The notes under the pieces are model-generated. The model had not been told where the DNA came from. It made no database searches and saw nothing but the letters and a program-made list of their open reading frames with translations. From positions 1-34,628 of the forward strand of contig CAMHPA010000026.1 in NCBI GenBank assembly GCA_946186925.1: DNA of 34,628 bases. Reading direction: 5' to 3'. Source of the stretch: an uncultured Bacteroidota bacterium (lineage in GTDB: Bacteria > Bacteroidota > Bacteroidia > Bacteroidales > SZUA-534). Below, piece by piece: positions 23,860-30,856 of the stretch. Numbering within the stretch: position 1 is the stretch's first letter; every line of letters begins with the position of its first letter. The translations under genes were made by a program, and so were the position numbers.

Positions 23860-25305
23860 ATGACCACCAATCAGAAAATGAGCAGTTTCCGCTGGGCGAT
23901 ATGCGGCCTGCTCTTTTTGGCTACCACGGTCAACTACCTTGACCGTCAGGTACTTTCGCTCACGTGGAAGGACTTTATCGCTCTCGACTTCCACTGGAAT
24001 GACAACGATTATGGCAACATAACCGCCACATTCTCAATCTTCTACGCATTTATTTCGCTGTTCGCGGGCAAGTTCATCGACTGGATGGGCACCAAAAAGG
24101 GCTACATCTGGGCGATTGTGATTTGGTCGTTTGGCGCCTGCCTGCACGCGGCTTGCGGCTGGGCCACAATGCGGCTCACGGGCATTGCCGACATTGAAGC
24201 GTTGCGTGCCGTGACCAAAGGTTCGGAACTTGCTCTAACAATCTCAACCATAAGCGTTTGGCTATTCCTTGCCTGCCGCATAATTCTTGCCACTGGCGAG
24301 TCGGGCAACTTCCCTGCTGCCATCAAGGTGACGGCAGAATATTTCCCGAAGAAGGACCGCGCCTACGCCACATCAATCTTCAACGCGGGCGCATCGGTTG
24401 GCGCGCTTGCCGCACCGCTCACCATCCCCATTCTGGCCAAGAATATGGGCTGGGAAATGGCGTTCATCATCATTGGTGCCATCGGCTTTATTTGGGCTGG
24501 CGCGTGGCTGTTCCTTTACTCGGCACCCGCTCAAAGCCGATTTGTAAATAGCTCTGAACTTGCTTATATTGAATCAGATAAAGAAGAATCGGCAGAAAAA
24601 TTCGAAACAAAAGCAGCGACCGAAGAAGCCAAATTCTCGATTCTCGACTGCTTCAAATACCGTCAAACGTGGGCGTTCATCGTTGGCAAACTAATGACCG
24701 ACGGCGTTTGGTGGTTCTTCTTGTTCTGGGCACCCGCCTACTTCTCTGAACTGGGCCATCCGTCGTCATCAGGAATGGGGCAACTGCTCATCTTTATACT
24801 CTATCTAATTGTAACTGTGGTATCTATCTTTGGCGGATACCTGCCGAAACTGTTCGTCGAGAGAATGGGAATGCACCCCTACACGGGCCGTATGCGCGCA
24901 ATGCTGATTTTTGCCTTCCTGCCCGTGTTTGCAATGTTTGCGCAGCCGCTGGCTGGAACATCGGTTTGGTGGCCGTGCATCATCATCGGCCTGGCTGGCG
25001 CGGGGCATCAGGCCTGGTCGGCAAATCTTTATTCAACCATCGGCGATATGTTCCCGAAATCGGCCATTGCCACCATCACTGGCATCGGCACAATGTTCGG
25101 CGGATTGTGCTCATTTGCAATCAATAAGGGCTCGGGAATGTTGTTTACTCACGCCGAAGAACTTGGCGACGCGTTCACCTTCTTTGGCGCCACAGGCAAG
25201 CCCGCGGGCTATATGATTGTGTTCTGCTACTGCGCCGTGGCCTATCTGCTGGCGTGGACGATTATGAAGGTGCTTGTGCCGAAGTATAAACCGATTGTAA
25301 AATAA
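23860..25305 (+). CDS. Hexuronate transporter of the MFS (ExuT-like)
   Basis: The 481-residue inner-membrane protein has about 12 transmembrane segments and major facilitator signatures: TTVNYLDRQVLSLTW near residue 25, AGKFIDWMGTKKGYIWAI as the loop 2-3 motif, and RIILATGESGNFPAAIKVTAEYFPKKDRAYATSIFNAGASVG, which is characteristic of the anion:cation symporter branch that includes ExuT and other sugar-acid transporters. A cytoplasmic loop lies at about 230-265. Being first in a run with uxaC, KDG kinase and KDPG aldolase makes glucuronate or galacturonate the likely substrate. The TonB-dependent outer-membrane uptake usual for oligosaccharides is not present nearby. Confidence 0.88.
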   Translation: MTTNQKMSSFRWAICGLLFLATTVNYLDRQVLSLTWKDFIALDFHWNDNDYGNITATFSIFYAFISLFAGKFIDWMGTKKGYIWAIVIWSFGACLHAACGWATMRLTGIADIEALRAVTKGSELALTISTISVWLFLACRIILATGESGNFPAAIKVTAEYFPKKDRAYATSIFNAGASVGALAAPLTIPILAKNMGWEMAFIIIGAIGFIWAGAWLFLYSAPAQSRFVNSSELAYIESDKEESAEKFETKAATEEAKFSILDCFKYRQTWAFIVGKLMTDGVWWFFLFWAPAYFSELGHPSSSGMGQLLIFILYLIVTVVSIFGGYLPKLFVERMGMHPYTGRMRAMLIFAFLPVFAMFAQPLAGTSVWWPCIIIGLAGAGHQAWSANLYSTIGDMFPKSAIATITGIGTMFGGLCSFAINKGSGMLFTHAEELGDAFTFFGATGKPAGYMIVFCYCAVAYLLAWTIMKVLVPKYKPIVK

Positions 25306-25343
25306 ATGGTATTGGGTGTTGTAAATATCGAATGCAGAAATCA

Positions 25344-25491
25344 GCGCCGTAGGCGCGAAAGATTGGTAGAAAAAACGTCTTCAAACGACGCTGCGTGCCG
25401 TAGGTACGCAACAAAGGCATCAATGTGGCGTACCTACGGCACGCAAGCCTTTGGGAAACACCATTCTACCAATCCAAAGTCCCTACGGGAC
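25344..25491. repeat. Composite palindromic element (MITE/REP-like) between exuT and uxaC
   Basis: Outer arms GATTGGTAGAA (25361-25371) / TTCTACCAATC (25464-25474) are perfectly complementary, as are inner arms GCGTGCCGTAGGTACGC (25393-25409) / GCGTACCTACGGCACGC (25428-25444). The block is flanked by palindromes GCGCCGTAGGCGC (25344-25356) and GTCCCTACGGGAC (25479-25491). Most of these words share a CCGTAGG or CCTACGG core. An alternative pair CAAAGGC (25412-25418) / GCCTTTG (25447-25453) exists. No frame inside. Confidence 0.88.
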
Positions 25492-25532
25492 AATAAATTA
25501 TTAAATTTCAATTTGATACAGTTTCAATAAAT

Positions 25533-26933
25533 ATGAAATCATTTATAAACGAAAACTTCCTGCTGAAAACGAAAACCGCGCAGGAACTCTACCACGAATT
25601 CGCAGAAAATCAGCCGATTATCGACTACCACTCGCACCTGATTCCGCAGCAGATTGCCGAAAACCGCAAGTTCGACAACATTGCGCAGATTTGGCTCTCG
25701 GGCGACCATTACAAGTGGCGTGCAATGCGGGCCAACGGTATCAATGAGCGGTTTGTGACGGGCAACGCCACCGACCGCGAGAAGTTCGACGCGTGGGCGC
25801 AGACGGTGCCATACACCCTGCGTAACCCGCTCTACCACTGGACTCACCTTGAGTTGAAACTCTATTTCGGAATCGACACGCTGCTGAATCCCGAATCGGC
25901 CGACGAGATTTGGAACCGCACGTCGGAAATGCTCAAGTCGGACGAGTTCAGCGTGTGGGGAATGTTGCGAAAAATGAAAGTTGAAACGGCCTGCACCACC
26001 GACGACCCTGTGGATAATCTACAATATCACAAGCAGATAGCCGCGTCGGGCTGTCCTGCCAAGATTCTGCCCACCTGGCGTCCTGACAAGGCTTCGGACG
26101 TGACCAACGCCAAAGCCTGGAACGCCTACATCGACCGTCTGGCCGAAGTTGCGGGCGTTGAGATAAACAGTTTCAAGACGATGTTCGACGCGCTCGACCG
26201 TCGAATCGACTATTTCCACGCCGCTGGCTGCCGTCTGGCCGACTTCGGGCTCGATTTCCTCTATTCGGAAGATTACACCGATGCCGAAATCGAAACCATT
26301 TTTGCCAAAGTGCGCAGTGGCAACAATCTGACCGCCAACGAGATACTAAAATTCCGCTCGGCGGCGCTCTATCGCTTTGCGCTGCAGGTGCACGCCAAAG
26401 GCTGGGCGCAACAGTTCCACGCAGGGCCTGTGCGCAACAACAACACGCGCCTGCTCACCGCCCTCGGCCCCGACACGGGTTTCGACTCAATCGGCGATTT
26501 CCCGCAAGCCTTGAGTATGAGCCGTTTCCTCAACCGTCTCGACTCGACCAACCAACTTGCAAAAACCATCTTATACAATATCAATCCTGCTGACAATGAA
26601 GTGTTTGCAACAATGATTGGCAACTTTCAGGACGGCACCGTGGCGGGCAAAATACAGTGGGGCTCGGCGTGGTGGTTCCTCGACCAAAAAGACGGCATCG
26701 AGAAGCAACTCAACTGCCTGTCGTGCCACGGCCTGTTGAGCCGCTTTGTAGGTATGCTCACCGACTCGCGCAGTTTCCTTTCGTACCCGCGTCACGACTA
26801 TTTCCGCCGCATTCTGTGCAACCTGCTCGGCAACGACGTTGAGAACGGCGAACTGCCCAACGATATTGATTTACTGGGGAATATGGTGGCCGATATCTGC
26901 TATCGCAATGCTAAAAATTATTTCAAGTTTTAG
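25533..26933 (+). CDS. uxaC: Glucuronate (uronate) isomerase
   Basis: The 466-residue enzyme interconverts glucuronate and fructuronate (or galacturonate and tagaturonate). The protein opens with FINENFLLKTKTAQELYHEFAENQPIIDYHSH, whose YHSH holds the His-x-His metal site of this amidohydrolase-fold family. Other marks are WTHLELKLYFGID, TTDDPVDNLQYHK, ILPTWRPDKA, MQ-type barrel strand FALQVHAKGWAQQFHAGPVRNNN, and GKIQWGSAWWFLDQKDGIEKQL near the end, followed by FVGMLTDSRSFLSYPRHDYFRRILCNLLG. Length equals the family norm. It lies downstream of the transporter in the same direction. Confidence 0.95.
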   Translation: MKSFINENFLLKTKTAQELYHEFAENQPIIDYHSHLIPQQIAENRKFDNIAQIWLSGDHYKWRAMRANGINERFVTGNATDREKFDAWAQTVPYTLRNPLYHWTHLELKLYFGIDTLLNPESADEIWNRTSEMLKSDEFSVWGMLRKMKVETACTTDDPVDNLQYHKQIAASGCPAKILPTWRPDKASDVTNAKAWNAYIDRLAEVAGVEINSFKTMFDALDRRIDYFHAAGCRLADFGLDFLYSEDYTDAEIETIFAKVRSGNNLTANEILKFRSAALYRFALQVHAKGWAQQFHAGPVRNNNTRLLTALGPDTGFDSIGDFPQALSMSRFLNRLDSTNQLAKTILYNINPADNEVFATMIGNFQDGTVAGKIQWGSAWWFLDQKDGIEKQLNCLSCHGLLSRFVGMLTDSRSFLSYPRHDYFRRILCNLLGNDVENGELPNDIDLLGNMVADICYRNAKNYFKF

Positions 26934-27015
26934 GTGGAACGCAGATTGAACAGATTTAATAGATTTACGCAGATATTATTGTATTAATGAAAATATAAAG
27001 TGAAACGAAAAAATC

Positions 27016-27080
27016 TCTAACCGATTCAACCTGATTTTATCCGATAACTTATTCTGATTAAATCTGATAAATCGGTTAGA
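27016..27080. repeat. 11-bp inverted repeat in the uxaC-kdgK spacer
   Basis: TCTAACCGATT (27016-27026) and AATCGGTTAGA (27070-27080) are exact reverse complements around a 43-base AT-rich centre made of CTGATT/GATAA words. Confidence 0.65.
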
Positions 27081-27088
27081 AATAAAAA

Positions 27089-27118
27089 CTGTGTAAATCA
27101 GTGTAATCAGTGCGAAAT
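27089..27118. repeat. Dispersed GTG-word spacer repeat, copy 2
   Basis: CTGTGTAAATCAGTGTAATC followed by AGTGCGAAAT; compare 635-677. The spacer then continues with AAATCA words up to the ATG at 27153. Confidence 0.5.
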
Positions 27119-27152
27119 TTTGAATTCATAAATCATAAATCGAAAATCAAAA

Positions 27153-28187
27153 ATGAAAAAGACAGTAACATTTGGTGAGATTATGCTTCGTCTGGCGGCG
27201 CCTGGCTACGAGCGTTTTTTGCAGACAAGCAGTTTTAACGCCACATTCGGCGGCGGCGAAGCCAACGTGGCCGTTTCGCTCGCAAACTACGGAATACCTG
27301 TGAGTTTCGTCACTCGGTTGCCGCAAAACGACATTGCTGCAGCCTGCCTGCGCGAACTTCGCGGTCTGGGCGTTGACGTGAACGACGTGGTTTTCGGCGG
27401 CGACCGCATTGGTATCTATTACCTTGAAACTGGCGCTGTTAGCCGTGCATCGAAGGTGATTTACGACCGCGCTCATTCGGCTGTGTCCGAAATCAAAACG
27501 GGTATGATTGACTGGAAAAAGGTGTTCGACGGCGCTGGCTGGTTCCACTGGACGGGCATCACGCCTGCCATTTCGCAAGGCGCTGCCGACGTGTGCCTGG
27601 AAGCCCTGAAGGCGGCCAAAGAGTTGGGCCTGACCATCTCGTGCGACCTCAACTACCGCAAGAATCTCTGGAAGTACGGCAAGCGCGCCGACGAAGTAAT
27701 GCCCTCATTAGTAGAGTATTGCGACGTTATTCTGGGCAACGAAGAAGACGCCGAGAAGGCACTTCTGATTAAGCCCGAAGGTGTGAACATAGAAGGCGGC
27801 AAGGTGGTTGCCGAAGCCTATCTATCGGTATCTCAGCAGATTATGAAGCGTTTCCCGAACGCAAAGAAGGTTATCACAACCTTGCGCAGCAGCATCAACG
27901 CCAACCACAACAACTGGGCGGGCGTTCTGTACGACGGCAAAACGCTGTTCAAATCGCCTGAGTATCAGATAACTGACATTGTTGACCGCGTTGGCGGCGG
28001 CGACTCGTTTATGGGCGGCCTCATCTACGGCCTGCAAACATACACGGGCGACGACCAAAAGGCGCTGAACTTTGCCGTGGCCGCAAGTTGCTTAAAACAT
28101 ACCATTTACGGCGATTACAACCGCGTAAGCGTTGCCGAAGTTGAGAAACTTATGAGCGGGGACGCAAGCGGGCGAGTAAGCAGATAA
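27153..28187 (+). CDS. kdgK: 2-keto-3-deoxygluconate kinase (PfkB family)
   Basis: The 344-residue sugar kinase phosphorylates 2-keto-3-deoxygluconate to KDPG. PfkB features: N-terminal TFGEIMLRLAAPGYERFLQ, substrate-binding FGGGEANVAVSLANYGIPVSFVTRLP, ISCDLNYRKNLW in the middle, VILGNEEDAEKAL, and the ATP/anion-hole motif DIVDRVGGGDSFMGGLIYGL with catalytic base Asp284. PfkB substrates are hard to call from motifs alone; KDG is assigned because uxaC and a KDPG aldolase lie in the same cluster. Its stop is followed by the palindrome array and an unrelated ATPase gene before the aldolase. Confidence 0.9.
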   Translation: MKKTVTFGEIMLRLAAPGYERFLQTSSFNATFGGGEANVAVSLANYGIPVSFVTRLPQNDIAAACLRELRGLGVDVNDVVFGGDRIGIYYLETGAVSRASKVIYDRAHSAVSEIKTGMIDWKKVFDGAGWFHWTGITPAISQGAADVCLEALKAAKELGLTISCDLNYRKNLWKYGKRADEVMPSLVEYCDVILGNEEDAEKALLIKPEGVNIEGGKVVAEAYLSVSQQIMKRFPNAKKVITTLRSSINANHNNWAGVLYDGKTLFKSPEYQITDIVDRVGGGDSFMGGLIYGLQTYTGDDQKALNFAVAASCLKHTIYGDYNRVSVAEVEKLMSGDASGRVSR

Positions 28188-28195
28188 ATATTATT

Positions 28196-28390
28196 TGGTC
28201 CATATTTGTGAATTTTATGCAGATATGGACCAATAATTATATTATAGGTGGTCTAATTCTGTAAAATTTATGCAGAAATAGACAATATATAATGAGATAT
28301 TAGGTCTAAATCTGCATTTCCTATGCAAAAAAAAGACAATAAATAATAGAATAAGTGGTCTAAATCTGCAAATAATATGCAGAAATAGAC
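28196..28390. repeat. Four tandem interrupted palindromes with 53-54 bp period
   Basis: Units at 28196-28232, 28249-28283, 28302-28337 and 28356-28390. Approximate consensus GGTCTAAATCTGCA, about 8 variable bases, then TGCAGAAATAGACC, separated by AT-rich spacers of about 17-19 bases. GGTC starts at 28197, 28250, 28303 and 28357. Unit 1 has perfect 10-bp arms TGGTCCATAT/ATATGGACCA, changed in both arms relative to the others. Unit 3 is the most degenerate. The period is about five helical turns. The last unit ends about ten bases upstream of the promoter of the ATPase gene. Confidence 0.9.
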
Positions 28391-28398
28391 ACATAATA

Positions 28399-28428
28399 TT
28401 TTGAATCTCGATAAAAACGTTACCTTTG
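28399..28428 (+). promoter_or_regulatory. Promoter of the ATPase gene
   Basis: TTTTG at 28399-28403, 17 bases, then a perfect TACCTTTG at 28421-28428. The start of transcription would lie only about 10 bases before the GTG start codon at 28447. Confidence 0.7.
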
Positions 28429-28446
28429 TCGTAAAAATAAACTACT

Positions 28447-29865
28447 GTGAACGAGAATATTATAGGCAGGGGATACGAGATTAAGCGGCTAGAGAAGTTT
28501 TACAACTCACCGAAAAGCGAGTTTATAACCATCTACGGCAGAAGGCGTGTCGGAAAAACGTACCTTATAAATCAGTTTTTCAAAGACAGGTTCGCTTTCG
28601 ACGCATCGGGCATTATCGACGGCTCAAAAGAAGCGCAATTCTACAGTTTCTACGACTCGCTGACAAAGTACGGCTACGAAGGCGAGCAACCGAAAGATTG
28701 GTTCGAAATGTTTTCGGCGCTGTCGAAACTGCTTGAAAAACAGACTAAAAACGAGCGTAAAGTTGTTTTTATCGACGAGATTCCCTGCTTCGACACACCG
28801 AAGTCTGATTTTGTGAAATCGTTGGGTTATTTCTGGAACTCGTTTGCGGCCAAACGCAACGACATTCTGCTAATAGTCTGCGGTTCAGCCACTTCGTGGA
28901 TTGTCAGCAAAATAATCGACAGCCGCGGCGGCCTGCACAATCGCACCACGGGCGACATTTATCTGCAACAATTCACTCTGGCCGAGACCGAAGAATATCT
29001 GAGACACAACAACTTCGGCTGGCCGCGGCAACTCATTGCCGAAACCTATATGGTTCTGGGCGGCATACCTTACTACCTGAGCCTTCTGGACAACAAGGAA
29101 ACACTGGCGACAAATATCGACAGACTCTATTTCTCGGAAACGGGCGAGCTACGGCGTGAGTATCAGCGACTTTACAAATCGCTCTTCAGCAATGCCGACC
29201 CGTATATGAAAATCATCGAGACGCTTGGCAAAACCAAAAGCGGACTGACACGCACCGAAATTTCAGACGCGACCAAACTGCCCCAAAACGGGCGACTCAC
29301 AAAAATGCTCGACAACCTGCAGCACAGCGGTATGATTCGCTGTTTCTACGGAAAATCGCGCGGCAAGGTGAAGAAACGCGACGCCTATTACCAACTTATG
29401 GACCTGTTCTCGATTTTCCATCTCACCTTCGGCGGAAAACCCACAAGCCCAACGTTTTGGCAAGACCGAGCAATGACACCGACGCTGAACACGTGGTGCG
29501 GACTGTCGTTTGAAAGGATTTGTTTTGTTCATATTGAGCAGATACGCAAGGCTTTGGGACTCAGCAGAATAGCACTGGAATATTATTCGTGGCGCAGCCG
29601 TGGCGCAGAGCCGAAAGCGCAAATTGATTTGATAATTGAGCGGGCGGATAAAATCATCAATATCTGCGAGATAAAGTACGCCACGGGCGAATATGCGATT
29701 AGCAGACAGGACGACCTTGATATGCGAAACCGCATTGAAGCGTTCCGTGCGGAAAGTGGCACCCGTTGCGGGCTAATTCCCACTTGGATAACAACTTGCG
29801 GACTTAAAGAAGGTATGTACTCGTCGGAAATTCAATACCGAGTGACACTTGACGACTTATTCTGA
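28447..29865 (+). CDS. AAA-type ATPase with C-terminal nuclease-like domain (archaeal ATPase/DUF234 type)
   Basis: The 472-residue protein starts at GTG (an in-frame stop lies nine bases upstream and no ATG is near). Residues 5-40 are IIGRGYEIKRLEKFY...FITIYGRRRVGKTYL, with P-loop GRRRVGKT (31-38); Walker B is VVFIDEI (106-112); CGSATSWIV follows. After the ATPase core comes a winged-helix-like part (IETLGKTKSGLTRTEISDATKLPQNGRLTKML) and a C-terminal domain with QIDLIIERADKIINICEIKYA, matching the Asp...Glu-x-Lys pattern of PD-(D/E)XK nucleases. The family is widespread in archaea and Bacteroidota and its role is unsettled. It interrupts the uronate genes, has its own promoter and sits behind the palindrome array. 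Confidence 0.85.
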   Translation: MNENIIGRGYEIKRLEKFYNSPKSEFITIYGRRRVGKTYLINQFFKDRFAFDASGIIDGSKEAQFYSFYDSLTKYGYEGEQPKDWFEMFSALSKLLEKQTKNERKVVFIDEIPCFDTPKSDFVKSLGYFWNSFAAKRNDILLIVCGSATSWIVSKIIDSRGGLHNRTTGDIYLQQFTLAETEEYLRHNNFGWPRQLIAETYMVLGGIPYYLSLLDNKETLATNIDRLYFSETGELRREYQRLYKSLFSNADPYMKIIETLGKTKSGLTRTEISDATKLPQNGRLTKMLDNLQHSGMIRCFYGKSRGKVKKRDAYYQLMDLFSIFHLTFGGKPTSPTFWQDRAMTPTLNTWCGLSFERICFVHIEQIRKALGLSRIALEYYSWRSRGAEPKAQIDLIIERADKIINICEIKYATGEYAISRQDDLDMRNRIEAFRAESGTRCGLIPTWITTCGLKEGMYSSEIQYRVTLDDLF

Positions 29866-29913
29866 AATAACAAACAGTAATTCAAATATTTAACAATTTA
29901 AAAAACATTTAAA

Positions 29914-30585
29914 ATGAGCAGATTCAAACGTTTAGACGTTCTAAACACAATGCTTTCGACTGGCATTGTGCCATTGTACTACAATGCTGACGTTGAGAAA
30001 GTTAAACAAGTTGTGTTGGCTTGCTACAAAGGCGGCGCGCGAGTTTTTGAATTTACAAATCGCGGCGATTTTGCCCACGAAGTGTTTGCCGAAGTAAACA
30101 AATGGTGCGCCACGGCCTGCCCCGAAATGGCTATGGGCGTGGGCTCGGTGGTTGACCCCGCAACGGCTGCGCTCTACATTCAGTTGGGCGCCAACTTCAT
30201 TGTGTCGCCGTCGCTCAACCCCGATATGGCCAAGGTTTGCAACCGTCGCAAGATTGCGTGGCTGCCTGGCTGCGGAACGCTGTCGGAAATCAATCTGGCC
30301 GAAGAGTTGGGCTGCGAGATTGTGAAGATTTTTCCTGGCAAGGAAGTCGGCGGACCATCGTTTGTGAAAGCCGTGAAAGCCCCCTGCCCCTGGACCAACA
30401 TTATGCCGTCGGGCGGTGTGGCACCTGAGCGCGAGAGCCTCGAAGCCTGGTTCAAAGCGGGCGTGGCCTGCGTCGGACTTGGCTCGCAACTGACACCGAA
30501 AGACGTGATTGAGAAAGGCGACTGGGCCTTCATCGAGAGCAAGGTAAGAGAGTCGCTGGCAATTGTGAAGGAATTGAGGAAATAG
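29914..30585 (+). CDS. KDPG/KHG aldolase (2-keto-3-deoxy-6-phosphogluconate aldolase)
   Basis: The 223-residue class I aldolase splits KDPG to pyruvate and glyceraldehyde-3-phosphate. Features: GIVPLYYN near the N-terminus, GGARVFEFTNRG with the general-base Glu, GVGSVVDPATAALYIQLGANFIVSP, WLPGCGTLSEI, and the Schiff-base Lys138 in IVKIFPGKEVGG, followed by phosphate-binding MPSGGV. It completes the pathway begun by the transporter, isomerase and kinase genes. It starts 48 bases after the ATPase gene and may be read from the ATPase promoter as well as the operon promoter. A strong terminator follows. Confidence 0.93.
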   Translation: MSRFKRLDVLNTMLSTGIVPLYYNADVEKVKQVVLACYKGGARVFEFTNRGDFAHEVFAEVNKWCATACPEMAMGVGSVVDPATAALYIQLGANFIVSPSLNPDMAKVCNRRKIAWLPGCGTLSEINLAEELGCEIVKIFPGKEVGGPSFVKAVKAPCPWTNIMPSGGVAPERESLEAWFKAGVACVGLGSQLTPKDVIEKGDWAFIESKVRESLAIVKELRK

Positions 30586-30612
30586 TTGTAAAATAAACTT
30601 TTAGTCTGAAGG

Positions 30613-30639
30613 AAGGAGGCTTTATGGCCTCCTTTTTTT
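30613..30639 (+). terminator. Terminator of the uronate cluster
   Basis: Perfect 8-bp stem AAGGAGGC (30613-30620) / GCCTCCTT (30627-30634) with a TTTATG loop, overlapping a T-run to 30639. Confidence 0.93.
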
Positions 30640-30701
30640 ATTTATAAGAGACAAGGTTGTTGCCAATGGAATGCGTTTCGTTTTTCAACTGCAAACTATA
30701 G

Positions 30702-30757
30702 TGTAAACCTGTAAAGCAACTGTAAACCCACTGTAAAAAACTTTACACTTTTTTACA
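30702..30757. promoter_or_regulatory. Cluster of TGTAAA half-sites upstream of the efflux promoter
   Basis: TGTAAA at 30702, 30710, 30721 and 30732, then inverted TTTACA at 30742 and 30752. Spacings are 8, 11, 11, 10 and 10, near one helical turn. The 30732 and 30742 sites form a 6-4-6 palindrome. The cluster ends 17 bases before the -33 box, so it fits a binding region for a regulator. Confidence 0.65.
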
Positions 30758-30774
30758 CTTTATAAAATAGCGAT

Positions 30775-30805
30775 TTTGCTGATTATCAGTAATATAATAC
30801 TTTTG
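30775..30805 (+). promoter_or_regulatory. Promoter of the efflux operon
   Basis: TTTG (30775-30778), exactly 19 bases, then perfect TACTTTTG (30798-30805). This is the best-spaced promoter in the window, about 50 bases before the tolC-like ATG. Confidence 0.8.
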
Positions 30806-30856
30806 GCACACCTTATGCCATTGTTTTTGCAGAAATTTTAAAAACGTAAAACAATT

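Noticed and set aside
27016..27080. Intrinsic terminator between uxaC and kdgK
   Set aside because: The 11-bp stem has a 43-base loop and no T-run follows, so termination is unlikely.
28196..28390. CRISPR-like array
   Set aside because: Units are imperfect palindromes that differ from each other, the intervening 17-19 bases are uniformly AT-rich and too short for spacers, there are only four units, and no cas gene is near.
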